A DNA stretch of 64,000 nucleotides from a bacterium (GTDB taxonomy: Bacteria; Electryoneota; RPQS01). Below the pieces are notes generated by a model, which did no database searches, had not been told where the DNA came from, and was given only the letters and a program-made list of their open reading frames with translations. Below, one piece after another: positions 9,914 to 18,774 of the stretch; position 1 is the stretch's first letter; every line of letters starts with the position of its first letter. The stretch lies in assembly GCA_016703065.1 (NCBI GenBank), contig JADJCU010000002.1, forward strand, positions 1 through 64,000, in the 5' to 3' direction. The translations under genes and the position numbers were made by a program.

Positions 9914-11260
9914 ATGTCAAAGGTCCTGCTGTTCATGTTGCTGGTGCTTAGCGCCTGCGTATCCAGCGCTCGTGCCCAGTCCTACACGTCATATTTCACG
10001 GGTCTCCCTTTTGATAGTCATGCCCAACCGGCCGGCGGAGTCTGCATGATGGGCGGGGCAACCGAGCATGACGAGGCAATGCGCTGGTTTCTACGACGGG
10101 CCCAAGGGGGTGATATCCTCGTGTTGCGGGCAAGCGGTGCAGACGGCTACAACGATTACTTATATTCCGAGTTGGGCATCGATGTTAATTCCGTTGAGAC
10201 GATCGTGTGTCACAATGCTAATGCAGCAAACGAGCCATATATCCACAATCGGATTGCCAATGCCGAAGGAATCTGGTTCGCCGGCGGCGACCAATGGGAC
10301 TACGTCTCGTTTTGGCGAGACACTCCGATTGATAGCCTCGTCAATGTGGCTTTGGCCGTGCGTAATGTTGTTGTTGGCGGAACAAGTGCGGGCATGGCAA
10401 TCCTCGGCGGGTTCTACTTCACGGCGCAGAATGGTACAGTAACATCAGAGGAGGCGCTCGCCAATCCCTATAATACGCTGGTCACGGTAGATTCGACGCA
10501 CTTCCTCGAAGTCACTTATTTGGAAGATGTCGTCACGGATACGCACTACGATAATCCGGTCCGAAAAGGGCGGCACGTCGCTTTCCTCGCCCGTGTTCTG
10601 ACTGATTACGGCGTTGACCCGAAGGGTATCGCGTGCAACGAATACACCGCGGTCTGCATTAACGACAGTGGCTTGGCGAGAGTATACGGCGACTACCCTA
10701 ACTATCAGGAGGCCGCGTTCTTCATTCAAACGAACTGTGAGTTGGCGGACTTCCAGCCCGAATCGTGCACGCCCGGTCAACCTCTCGAATGGAACCATGA
10801 CGAAGCGGCGCTTCGTGTCTGCAAAGTGTGGGGAACTAACGACGGCGCTAACACCTTTGACCTGAATGACTGGGAGATAGATCATGGCGGCGTGTGGGAG
10901 AATTGGTCTGTCAGCGACGAAGTCTTGAATGAAACGGCGGGAACGCAGGTCAACTGTGATTCCGTATCCGGAGTCACTTTGGGAACCACACTGCCGCAAA
11001 GCATACAGGTTGTCAAAGCCTATCCGAACCCCTTCAATCCATCGACCACAATCCGTTTTGAGATTGCACGCGGTACATTTGGACGTCTGATGGTCTACGA
11101 CGTTCAAGGGCGCCAAGTCGCGGTTCTATTTGACGGACATTTGAACTCAGGACAGCACGAAGTCGTCTGGGACGGATCGCCTTACTCATCGGGTATCTAT
11201 CTAATAGAACTTGTTGCGGGAGGTCAGCGCTCGGCCACAAAAGCACTGCTGCTGAAATAG
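9914..11260 (+). CDS. Secreted cyanophycinase-like (S51) serine peptidase with T9SS sorting tail
   Basis: ATG 9914 follows GAGGAAG; a longer in-frame ATG at 9836 lacks a signal peptide at its start. Residues 1-21 are a signal peptide (LLFMLLVLSACVSSARA). The body resembles cyanophycinase and related S51 peptidases: GGVCMMGGATEHDEAM near the start, GIWFAGGDQ, and the nucleophile elbow GGTSAGMA with Ser158. S51 enzymes cut peptides or cyanophycin after Asp-type residues. The last 80 residues (from about 370) are a Por/T9SS-type tail: KAYPNPFNPSTTIRFEIA, a GRLMVYDVQGRQV strand and a final KALLLK. The protein is therefore expected on the cell surface or outside. 448 aa. Substrate unknown. Confidence 0.8.
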   Translation: MSKVLLFMLLVLSACVSSARAQSYTSYFTGLPFDSHAQPAGGVCMMGGATEHDEAMRWFLRRAQGGDILVLRASGADGYNDYLYSELGIDVNSVETIVCHNANAANEPYIHNRIANAEGIWFAGGDQWDYVSFWRDTPIDSLVNVALAVRNVVVGGTSAGMAILGGFYFTAQNGTVTSEEALANPYNTLVTVDSTHFLEVTYLEDVVTDTHYDNPVRKGRHVAFLARVLTDYGVDPKGIACNEYTAVCINDSGLARVYGDYPNYQEAAFFIQTNCELADFQPESCTPGQPLEWNHDEAALRVCKVWGTNDGANTFDLNDWEIDHGGVWENWSVSDEVLNETAGTQVNCDSVSGVTLGTTLPQSIQVVKAYPNPFNPSTTIRFEIARGTFGRLMVYDVQGRQVAVLFDGHLNSGQHEVVWDGSPYSSGIYLIELVAGGQRSATKALLLK

Positions 11261-11270
11261 GATAACGCCA

Positions 11271-11297
11271 GCTTAGCCGGTGACTGCCGGACTAAGC
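11271..11297 (+). other. Stem-loop downstream of the S51 peptidase gene
   Basis: GCTTAGCCGG at 11271-11280 pairs with CCGG (11287-11290) and CTAAGC (11292-11297), with A11291 bulged. No T-run follows, so it may be an mRNA 3'-end structure and not an intrinsic terminator. Confidence 0.4.
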
Positions 11298-11423
11298 GCC
11301 GCGTGGTATCTTGTCGGCTCGCGCACGCGCGACACCACGTTGGCGGCTCACCCTACGCCGTTCAGAACATATTTTGATTCCGTATTCAAGCATGACACCG
11401 GCTCCACGAGCACAGGGGCATTC

Positions 11424-12530
11424 ATGCGATTATCTTTACTCCTACTCATCACTTTCGGCGCGGTCATGATGGGTTGCGTCACCGAAGGCGACAAGATCTA
11501 CAACAGCTACAACTACTTCCACCCGGACACTACGGGCAACGACGACACGACGGCAACATATTCCATTGACATCACTGGCCCTGCCCGAAATGAGGTTCTG
11601 GAAATCTGGCATGATTGGGTGGAGAATCCGTATTCCAATTACGGAGACTGCAATTGGGGATACCGGGTCGACACGATGTTCTATGCCGAAGTGGCTACCA
11701 ATATCCCCGAAACGATCATTGAAGCCCGGGTGTTCCTGCGTACGTCCGCTTGGGGTAGCTTCTACGAACACTCGTCGATAACGAATCCCGGGAATGACCT
11801 GTTCGTTGTCAGGATATTCAACTATTCCACTCAATTTCAGTACAACGTGCCGGGTGACATGGACTGCGCGTTCTGGGTCAACCTGACAACCGCCGATAGC
11901 GCGAACTACATTAGCCCGACCGTTCCGTTCAGAGTGGTATCGCGGGTACACTACGATCTTGAAACGATTCCGGCTACTCCTGTTGCGGATACCTTGTTCG
12001 AAAGCACCTATCAACAGCGCCTGACCATCAGCTGGTGCCGCGAGTCACCCGATATCGACAGCTTTCACGTGGACATTCGGCGGGATGCTACCGCAGAAAT
12101 CCGGCGCCTGTCTTTTTCGGGTTCCGAATACTACGGCACGAACTTCACCGACTACCTGCCGGTAACAGACTACTCGGTCTGGGTTAGCGCGCTGAATGAG
12201 TACGGCGAGTCAGCCCCATCTGATACAATGCAAGTGACAACAAACGAGCCTGTTCCACCGGAGGAGTTTCGAGCGTCAACGTATTCCGATTCGCGAGTAG
12301 AGTTGTGGTGGTACAATCGATCCCACCCGGACTCGCTGTTGATTGCCCGTAGGGACACGCTGGGGGACTGGACGACTATTGGAACATTGGTCTGTGAAGG
12401 CGGTTACTGTCCCACTGCCTACAGCGTTACGACTGCGGTTCGAAATGCGATCTATTACTACCGCTTGGGGATGCGCTTTGAGAACGGTCTCTGGTGGGCG
12501 CCGGATTCCGTCGGAGTATGGCTTTCCTGA
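11424..12530 (+). CDS. Lipoprotein with fibronectin type III-like domains
   Basis: ATG 11424 starts a lipoprotein signal peptide whose lipobox is VMMGC (Cys18); an earlier in-frame start at 11280 would add 48 residues before the signal. After an Asp/Thr-rich linker (HPDTTGNDDTT) comes a beta-sandwich region to about residue 175, then two Fn3-like repeats (about 180-275 and 275-368) with the typical pattern of LTISWCRESPDIDSFHVDIRR, DYSVWVSALNEYGESAPSD and VELWWYNRSHPDSLLIARRD. No catalytic motif is visible. Probably anchored in the outer membrane, with a binding or structural role. 368 aa. Not operonic by overlap with its neighbours. Confidence 0.7.
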   Translation: MRLSLLLLITFGAVMMGCVTEGDKIYNSYNYFHPDTTGNDDTTATYSIDITGPARNEVLEIWHDWVENPYSNYGDCNWGYRVDTMFYAEVATNIPETIIEARVFLRTSAWGSFYEHSSITNPGNDLFVVRIFNYSTQFQYNVPGDMDCAFWVNLTTADSANYISPTVPFRVVSRVHYDLETIPATPVADTLFESTYQQRLTISWCRESPDIDSFHVDIRRDATAEIRRLSFSGSEYYGTNFTDYLPVTDYSVWVSALNEYGESAPSDTMQVTTNEPVPPEEFRASTYSDSRVELWWYNRSHPDSLLIARRDTLGDWTTIGTLVCEGGYCPTAYSVTTAVRNAIYYYRLGMRFENGLWWAPDSVGVWLS

Positions 12531-12839
12531 TCTGGATTGGGTGCGTGAGCAGGGCGAGAGAATCCGGGGAGAATTCCGCGAACTGCGAAAGTAGTTGAGC
12601 GAAACTTCAGGCAGAACAACAGGTGCTGTACTCTGGCCAAAACCTCGGCTTGACTTCGCGGCCCTCTTGACTTAACTTATGTCGTACTGAACGGTCTCAA
12701 ATTTCAGGCCCAAACGGTATGAAAACACGACGCGAATGTCGCTCCTTACGCAGAGTTGTCTGTAGAGGGTCGGGTTCGCGTTTTTGTTTCGGGCAGCACC
12801 AGTCAGTGTCGATCACTTTCACACTACTCAAGGACGATC
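12531..12839. other. Intergenic region, possible weak promoter
   Basis: No gene seen. TTGACT at 12650-12655, 17 nt, then TAACTT is the best promoter-like pair upstream of the kinase-like gene, but the -10 match is poor (3/6). Confidence 0.3.
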
Positions 12840-13556
12840 ATGAAGACCAACCTACCCCCTCGCATTGAACAGAATCTCGAATCGCAAGTGCGAGTCGCCA
12901 CGCGGCTCAGGGAACAGGCTGCCGTTTGTGGACCGCGGCCCATTCCGTTCGTTACAATCTCACGCCAATTCGGCTGCGAGGCGATGGCCCTCGCGGAATC
13001 ACTTGCCCACGAGTTTGATGCGCTCGAGAAACTCGATTCGGGCTCCTGGCAAGTCTACGGTCGGAAGCTCATTGAAGCAATGGCCGATCAACAGTACTCG
13101 TTCGATCAACTCATGTCCGCACTGGACTCCAAGGCACGGAGCGGGATCGAAGAATTCGTTGAAACCCTTGTCGGTCAGATATCGGATCTTAGACTGCTCC
13201 ACAAGCTCGTACAGGCAATGCGGGCAACTGCGACGCTGGGCCGCTGCATCATCGTCGGCCGCGGCGGAGCAATCATGACGCGCGACCTGCCCGGCGGTCT
13301 GCATGTCCGCCTCGTTGCGTCGGAAGAGCACCGACTCAAGGGCCTTGTCGAGCGGTCGGGTTGGCCCGAGGTTCGCGCCCACGCTGAACTCAAAGAGCAG
13401 GACAGTTCGCGCCAGACCTTCTATAGGAAATACTTGCGTCACGATTCAAACGACCCCGTACTGTATGACCTCGTCCTAAACTCAGAGCGATTAAGTCAAG
13501 CGGAACAGGTCGCACAGATTGTGGCCTTGTTTCAATCCCGCCGCTCGCTGCCGTAG
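12840..13556 (+). CDS. Cytidylate kinase-like family protein
   Basis: ATG 12840 is preceded by AAGGA (12830-12834). The protein (238 aa) matches the cytidylate-kinase-like P-loop family: FVTISRQFGCEAMALAESLA is the modified phosphate-binding loop region seen in these proteins, followed by YGRKLIEAM and a central GRCIIVGRGGAIMTRDLPGG segment and RLVASEEHRLKGLVER. Members are widespread next to transport or metabolic genes, and their substrate is generally unproven; the cytidylate kinase label comes from fold similarity. Here the loop has QFGCEAM in place of the common QFGSGG, so nucleotide-kinase activity is uncertain. Ends at a strong hairpin shared with the convergent transporter gene. Confidence 0.7.
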   Translation: MKTNLPPRIEQNLESQVRVATRLREQAAVCGPRPIPFVTISRQFGCEAMALAESLAHEFDALEKLDSGSWQVYGRKLIEAMADQQYSFDQLMSALDSKARSGIEEFVETLVGQISDLRLLHKLVQAMRATATLGRCIIVGRGGAIMTRDLPGGLHVRLVASEEHRLKGLVERSGWPEVRAHAELKEQDSSRQTFYRKYLRHDSNDPVLYDLVLNSERLSQAEQVAQIVALFQSRRSLP

Positions 13557-13580
13557 AACACACACGTTTTCGCAGAAAGT

Positions 13581-13610
13581 GAAGCCCTTAGGCAGCGGCC
13601 TAAGGGCTTC
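13581..13610. terminator. Bidirectional hairpin between convergent genes
   Basis: Perfect 13-bp stem GAAGCCCTTAGGC / GCCTAAGGGCTTC with a 4-nt loop (AGCG), between the kinase-like gene (+) and the OPT transporter (-). T-runs on either side are weak. Confidence 0.7.
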
Positions 13611-13637
13611 AATGTTTCAACCCGTCACCTGTGTCGG

Positions 13638-15884
13638 CTACACCATGCCGAGGGCGCCCAACAGCGTGATGAAAATACCCATCAAACTCTCACCGGCGAT
13701 GATGCCGGACGCGGATGCTACAGTATACTGTTCCGCTAATGCGGGCCGCAGCTTTCCATAAACGAGGGCAATGACGCCGCCGATAAACATCGAGAGCGCA
13801 TTGTAAAACGGCAAGACAAATGCGAGCCCGAGTCCCATTGCGGAAGGTATCCACTTCTGATACTTCGGGAACAACCGTTCGCACATGGGAATCAGCAAGC
13901 CGACAATTCCGCCAATCACAAGCGCGGCGCGCGCGGTGGGGTGCAACGATTCAAGTCCGTTCGACAGTAATCTCGCCACTGATGCCCAGACTTGGGCCGC
14001 CGGGGCCGGGAATTTTGTCGATCCCAGAATCGAGACATCCGGAACGACAAGGAAGAACGCAGGAACGGTTACGGCAGTACCGATGAAGATGCCGGCGAAC
14101 TGCGCGAGGAACTGCTTCCGCGCATTCGCTCCCAGAACGTAACCGCTCTTGAGGTCGGTCAATAGATCGGAAGCAGAATCAGCGACGCCCGCTGTGATAC
14201 AAGCCGACATCAGGTTTGTGTTCATCTGTTTCGGAGCAATGGCGCCAAAAGTGAGCTGCGTGATTTTCCCCATGGCGCCGACTGGTGTCGTGTCCGTTTC
14301 ACCGCAAGCACGACACGCCACAAGCGCCAGAAAGAAGGACAGGAAAACGGCCAACAGCGCCATCCACCAAGGTACATTGAAATAGACTGAAGCCAGCCCG
14401 ACGATACCAATTGTGCCGATGATCATGCCGCCCGCAAACCAGGTACCTGGCACTTCAATTCGTTCAAGCGGATCCTCATCCTCGCTGCGCTTGTTCCGGC
14501 GGAAGATGCTCTTCAGGCCCGAAAACGCGCGCAACGCAGTTCTCCATTCGAAAATGAACGCGAGCAATCCGCTTGTTACCATACAAGCTGCGCCGCCCCA
14601 GAGACTCCAGGAGACAATATTTCGGAAGCCGCCGGGGGATTGCGTATTGCTTGCTCCAGATTTCAGAGAGAGAATTGAACCGGCTGCTGCCGCGCCGGGA
14701 ATTGAGTCTAAAATTGTCAGAGACGTCTCTGCGTAGAGAGCGCCTTTCAGGGCGCTGTCCACCCGCATTTCCAGACGTTTGCGCAAATAGGCATCTTCAG
14801 GCTCCATCACGCGCACGTTGCCAAAGAATGGATTGGTCGAGCCATCCGCCGTGCGCGGACTGTTCAGCGCCTTTGCCAGTTCCGGCAAACTCTGGTATGT
14901 CGTCGCCTGCGGCCAAGTGTAGACGAGCTTGGACTTCTCGGACCCGTCTTCGATCAGATAGTCGCCCTTGGCCATTTCAATCTCGAAGCCCAACGCGTGT
15001 CCGGCAGGCATAGTTAGCGGAAACTGCAAATCCTGCGTCGAGCGAATGTAAGGCAGCGGATGTGCGATGACCTGCCTGTCCATCATTGCCGGTGCCAGAA
15101 ACACCCAGTTGATGAGTGCGCCAATCAATATGCTGACACAGACTCTCATGCCCATCAAGGCCCCTGCGCCGACGAGGATCATGCTCGCGTCGAACTGAAC
15201 AGTGTACATCGCCATTCGCGAGCCGAAGGTGTTGTACAATGCGGGCAGCCAGCCAAACAAGTCTCGGACAGCGGCTATCGCGATTCCTACTCCGCCGAAC
15301 TTGAAGAGCAGCGATGCGGATTTCGATTCACCGCCGTCATGCCCAACACCGTGAAGACTCTTGAGCGTTTCTGCGGCCGCGATTCCCGACGGGAACTTCA
15401 GTCGTTCGATGTTAATCATCTGCCGCTTCATCGGAATGGCCATCGTTACGCCAAGCACGGCGAGGAAGAAAATCCACGCCGAGAGTAGTCCATATCCGAT
15501 ATGCACGCCGTTAACGAGCAAATAGGCGCTGATCGCCGAGACGATTGTGCCGCCGGTCGAGTACCCAGCTGATGAAGCTGTCGATTGCATCGCGTTGTTC
15601 TCAAGAATGGACATGTCCGTCTTGACCCAACGTGGAAAAGCTTTACGGAGTGACTTCCAGATTGTGAAGCTCAAAATGCAGGACGTGATCGCGACACCAA
15701 GCCCCCAGCCGGTCTTGAGGCCGACATAGAGATTCTGCAGTGACAGAACAGCGCCGAGGATTGATCCCATGATGACCGAACGCATGGTCAACTGCGGCAT
15801 GCTGTCGCCTTGGTAGACGTTTTCGTACCACTCGCGTTCGAGCTCTTCAGGAGTGAGTTTCTTAATAGGTAGTTCGTCAGCCAT
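13638..15884 (-). CDS. OPT-family oligopeptide transporter (downstream copy)
   Basis: 748 aa, inner-membrane protein with about 14-16 hydrophobic segments. The N-terminal cytoplasmic stretch (LTPEELEREWYENVYQ) and the following MPQLTMRSVIMGSILG and NLYVGLKTGWGLGVAI are characteristic of the OPT superfamily (oligopeptide and metal-chelate importers), as are MGKITQLTFGAIAPKQ and a C-terminal ASGIIAGESLMGI. A non-membrane insertion occupies about residues 270-400. OPT proteins import small peptides by proton symport. It lies 44 bp downstream of a paralogue of the same length (15929-18169), so the pair is likely one operon and arose by tandem duplication. Start ATG 15884 has GGAG about 11 nt upstream. 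Confidence 0.88.
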   Translation of the reverse strand: MADELPIKKLTPEELEREWYENVYQGDSMPQLTMRSVIMGSILGAVLSLQNLYVGLKTGWGLGVAITSCILSFTIWKSLRKAFPRWVKTDMSILENNAMQSTASSAGYSTGGTIVSAISAYLLVNGVHIGYGLLSAWIFFLAVLGVTMAIPMKRQMINIERLKFPSGIAAAETLKSLHGVGHDGGESKSASLLFKFGGVGIAIAAVRDLFGWLPALYNTFGSRMAMYTVQFDASMILVGAGALMGMRVCVSILIGALINWVFLAPAMMDRQVIAHPLPYIRSTQDLQFPLTMPAGHALGFEIEMAKGDYLIEDGSEKSKLVYTWPQATTYQSLPELAKALNSPRTADGSTNPFFGNVRVMEPEDAYLRKRLEMRVDSALKGALYAETSLTILDSIPGAAAAGSILSLKSGASNTQSPGGFRNIVSWSLWGGAACMVTSGLLAFIFEWRTALRAFSGLKSIFRRNKRSEDEDPLERIEVPGTWFAGGMIIGTIGIVGLASVYFNVPWWMALLAVFLSFFLALVACRACGETDTTPVGAMGKITQLTFGAIAPKQMNTNLMSACITAGVADSASDLLTDLKSGYVLGANARKQFLAQFAGIFIGTAVTVPAFFLVVPDVSILGSTKFPAPAAQVWASVARLLSNGLESLHPTARAALVIGGIVGLLIPMCERLFPKYQKWIPSAMGLGLAFVLPFYNALSMFIGGVIALVYGKLRPALAEQYTVASASGIIAGESLMGIFITLLGALGMV

Positions 15885-15928
15885 GTTGTCACGCGCTCCG
15901 CGGCGAATGTGATGAGATGCGGTTTGTC

Positions 15929-18169
15929 TTAGAGAATTCCAAAGGCGATTAGCGCCGCTATTGCGACTCCCATTATGCTCTCGCCGCCGATCAAACCTGA
16001 CGCTGTCGGAATCGTGTACATGTCATTTGCTTTTGGTGCGCGCTTTTCAAGTATCCAGGCAATCAGGGCGCCAAGAAACATGGCAAAGCTCGTATATGCC
16101 GGAATCGTCATGGCGATACCCAGCGCCGTCGGATTCGGCGTGTACGGCTTGATCTTCGGGAAAATCTTCTCGGCGACGACAATCACTACCGCGAGAATAA
16201 ACGCAATCGCCATCGCGATCACGGCGCTCTGCGGCAGCGTCCGGATGCCCTGAGCAAGCACCTTCGCAACGCCCATCCAAACCAGTGCGGACGGCGCCGG
16301 GAACTTGTCGCCGCCCAATACGCTCACATCCGGAACCAGAATGAAGTAGGCCGGTACTGCCAATAGTGCGCCTGCAAGAACACCGAAAAGCTGAGCGATA
16401 AACTGCTTGCGCGGATTCGCGCCAACCATGTGTCCAACCTTGAGATTGCCGATGGTGTCACTACAGCTCGCTGCAGCGCCTGCCGTTATTCCTGCCGTCA
16501 TGAGATTCGCCGTAACATTTCCGGCTGATATGGCGCCGAACGTCAACTGCGTTACCTTACCAAGCGCACCGATCGGGTTGATCCCCACTTCGGCGCCGGC
16601 GCGCGATGCCACGGCGGCCAGAATGAACGTTAGCAATACTGCGATCAACCCCATATACCAATGAACACCGAACGAGCCGAACATCATTGTCAAGGCCAGG
16701 ATGCACATGATGCCCGTGACGATGAAGCCGGGTGCGAACCATCCCATGGGGATTTCAATATCATCCAGGACACCGGTTTTCTCGCCGTTCGTACGTCGCC
16801 CGAAACTTGAAAAGATGCTCGCGAACGTCCTGCCAAGAGTTCTCCATTGGAAGGCCAGCGCCAGCAGTCCGCCCACGACCAGAATCGTTGCCCCGGGCCA
16901 CAGTGACCACGCGCTGATATTACGGAAGCCGCCTACAACTTGAGTCCTAGATTGTCCCGGTTCAAAGCCCATTGCCGCGATGATCTGTGGCGACGACTGC
17001 TCCTTGTCGATCGCGAGCTTCGCCTCCCAGAAAGTAGCCTTCGACGCTTCAAAAAAGAGGGTCTTGGCCCCTGCGCCGTTGGCCTTACTGATCGTATCGC
17101 GAACACTGATCACACCATAAAACGGATTTGGTTCGTTGTTGGCGAGATATTGGGCGTTAAAGTCCTTAACAAGCTCGTCGTTATTCGCGTAGGACTTCTG
17201 TTGATACCACGTATAGCGATACGTGTTCTTGCTGCTGCCTGCGGCAAGCTCCGGGCTGACGTTCGCTTCTTCAAGTGTAACAGTGATGCTCTGACCCGGT
17301 TGAATCACGAGCGGAGCGGTCAAGAGCGTCGCGGCTTGCACCTGCGGCGCGGGATGCTTGATGATCTTGTCGTTAATCAGATTCGGCGCGAGAATCCCAT
17401 AGTTGAGGATCAAGCCTGCCAGCATACTTAGGCCGATCTTGATTCCGAAAAGTGCGCCGATGCCGATGAAGATCAAACTGGGTTCAAAGGTCATCGTGAG
17501 TTTGCTCATCGACACGCGGGCAAGCGAGATGGGCAGAGACAACTGCGCAGGAATCCAGCCGAGCCCGTCACGCAACCCGGCGATGATGATACCCGCGAAT
17601 CCGGCGATGCCCAACGCCTTTGCCTTACTCACGGCCTCCGTACCTTTCGAGTACATGGCCTTGAGCGTTTCACCAGTCGGAATATTCCCCGGGAAGCGCA
17701 GGTTGTCGACTTGAATCATCTGGCGCTTCAGCGGAATCGCCATGAACAAACCGAGGTACAAGATGCTGCCAATCAGAATCGCGAGCTGCCACCAGACGAA
17801 CTCGTAGCCAGTCAGCATTGAGAGCGCCGGCACCGCCGACACAAGACCCGCTGAGGAAATCCAGCTCGCCGCGACGGCAACGGTCATCATGATCGTGTTT
17901 TCCATCATGCCGAAGTCGCGCCGGACTATGCCCGCGCCCTTCAGGCCTTTGAAGATCGAAAAGATGAGAATCACCGCGACGATATCGACACCCAATCCCC
18001 ACCCCGACTTCAGGCCGACGTAGAGATTGGACAGCGACATTAGGCCGCCAAATAGCATACCGGAAACTACAGCACGGGCCGTTAGCTGCGGCACGTCTTT
18101 CTGATAGACATGCGCATACCACTCGCGGTCCCGTTCTTCTACAGTCATGTTTTGTGTCGGGTCAGACAT
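15929..18169 (-). CDS. OPT-family oligopeptide transporter (upstream copy)
   Basis: 746 aa, first gene of a two-gene operon. Shares the family landmarks with its neighbour: VEERDREWYAHVYQ at the N-terminus, NLYVGLKSGWGLGVDIV, LGKVTQLTFGAISAGN and PTASGLIGGESIMGVA. Predicted multi-pass proton-coupled importer of peptides. A soluble insertion lies at about 275-405. ATG 18169 follows GAGGTAA on the minus strand. The two copies are clearly paralogous but well diverged, suggesting an old duplication with different substrates. An M49-type peptidase is encoded divergently upstream, consistent with uptake and cleavage of peptides (inference). Confidence 0.88.
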   Translation of the reverse strand: MSDPTQNMTVEERDREWYAHVYQKDVPQLTARAVVSGMLFGGLMSLSNLYVGLKSGWGLGVDIVAVILIFSIFKGLKGAGIVRRDFGMMENTIMMTVAVAASWISSAGLVSAVPALSMLTGYEFVWWQLAILIGSILYLGLFMAIPLKRQMIQVDNLRFPGNIPTGETLKAMYSKGTEAVSKAKALGIAGFAGIIIAGLRDGLGWIPAQLSLPISLARVSMSKLTMTFEPSLIFIGIGALFGIKIGLSMLAGLILNYGILAPNLINDKIIKHPAPQVQAATLLTAPLVIQPGQSITVTLEEANVSPELAAGSSKNTYRYTWYQQKSYANNDELVKDFNAQYLANNEPNPFYGVISVRDTISKANGAGAKTLFFEASKATFWEAKLAIDKEQSSPQIIAAMGFEPGQSRTQVVGGFRNISAWSLWPGATILVVGGLLALAFQWRTLGRTFASIFSSFGRRTNGEKTGVLDDIEIPMGWFAPGFIVTGIMCILALTMMFGSFGVHWYMGLIAVLLTFILAAVASRAGAEVGINPIGALGKVTQLTFGAISAGNVTANLMTAGITAGAAASCSDTIGNLKVGHMVGANPRKQFIAQLFGVLAGALLAVPAYFILVPDVSVLGGDKFPAPSALVWMGVAKVLAQGIRTLPQSAVIAMAIAFILAVVIVVAEKIFPKIKPYTPNPTALGIAMTIPAYTSFAMFLGALIAWILEKRAPKANDMYTIPTASGLIGGESIMGVAIAALIAFGIL

Positions 18170-18774
18170 GGATTACCTCAGCAGTGCAAGGGCGTTTAGA
18201 GCGGAAGGGGAGAATGCAGGAGAACAGGGCGGAGCGGTCCTGCGCGCTTGCACGTGCGAGTGCCGCGCAGCGGTCCACCGATTTTGGTCGAGTTAATGGA
18301 AAATGGAAAGGTCGGGACCACCGAGTGGGACCTTAAGGTGGTCGCGGGGCAGCATGGTGCCCGATTCAGGGCACCGGCGCAAGAAGGCCGATGATGTGTG
18401 CAGCGGTTTACTCCCTATCATCGCAATCTAAGCTATTCTCAAGGATATTGCAAGCGGCAAATGGGATAAGCTCAACAAAATTAAGTTAATGGGATTGGCT
18501 TGGTCAAGTTCCATTTCCGTACGAAACTCATGAAATTGCTTTAATTGATTAGGTTCGCCCGACTCAATGCCCAGCCGCAGCCGCATTCTCCCTCTCGCAT
18601 GAACAATCGGGACGTAACGGTACATCACACCGGAATGAAGGGTGATAATCTCACCTTGCTTGACTCGAAAAAGGAAGCTATCTTGATTGTTCGTAGCAGT
18701 CCTATTGATTCCATTGAGGGCGAGAATGCTTCGACTGACCGCCCTTCCCTCAACGATCCCCCACTGGAGCCGCC
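18170..18774. promoter_or_regulatory. Divergent intergenic region with two hairpins
   Basis: Separates the OPT operon (-) from the M49 peptidase (+). Contains a hairpin GACCACC (18316-18322) / GGTGGTC (18337-18343) and a second GGTGCCC (18356-18362) / GGGCACC (18369-18375) with a 6-nt loop. These would fall in the OPT leader about 150-200 nt before its ATG. No T-run follows them. From 18428 to 18774 I see no convincing gene. Confidence 0.4.

Noticed and set aside
18316..18375. AAGGTGGTCGCGG at 18335-18347 resembles a T-box antiterminator motif
   Set aside because: It lacks the central AC of the consensus, no specifier loop or terminator is visible, and the nearest plus-strand gene is a peptidase more than 400 bp away.
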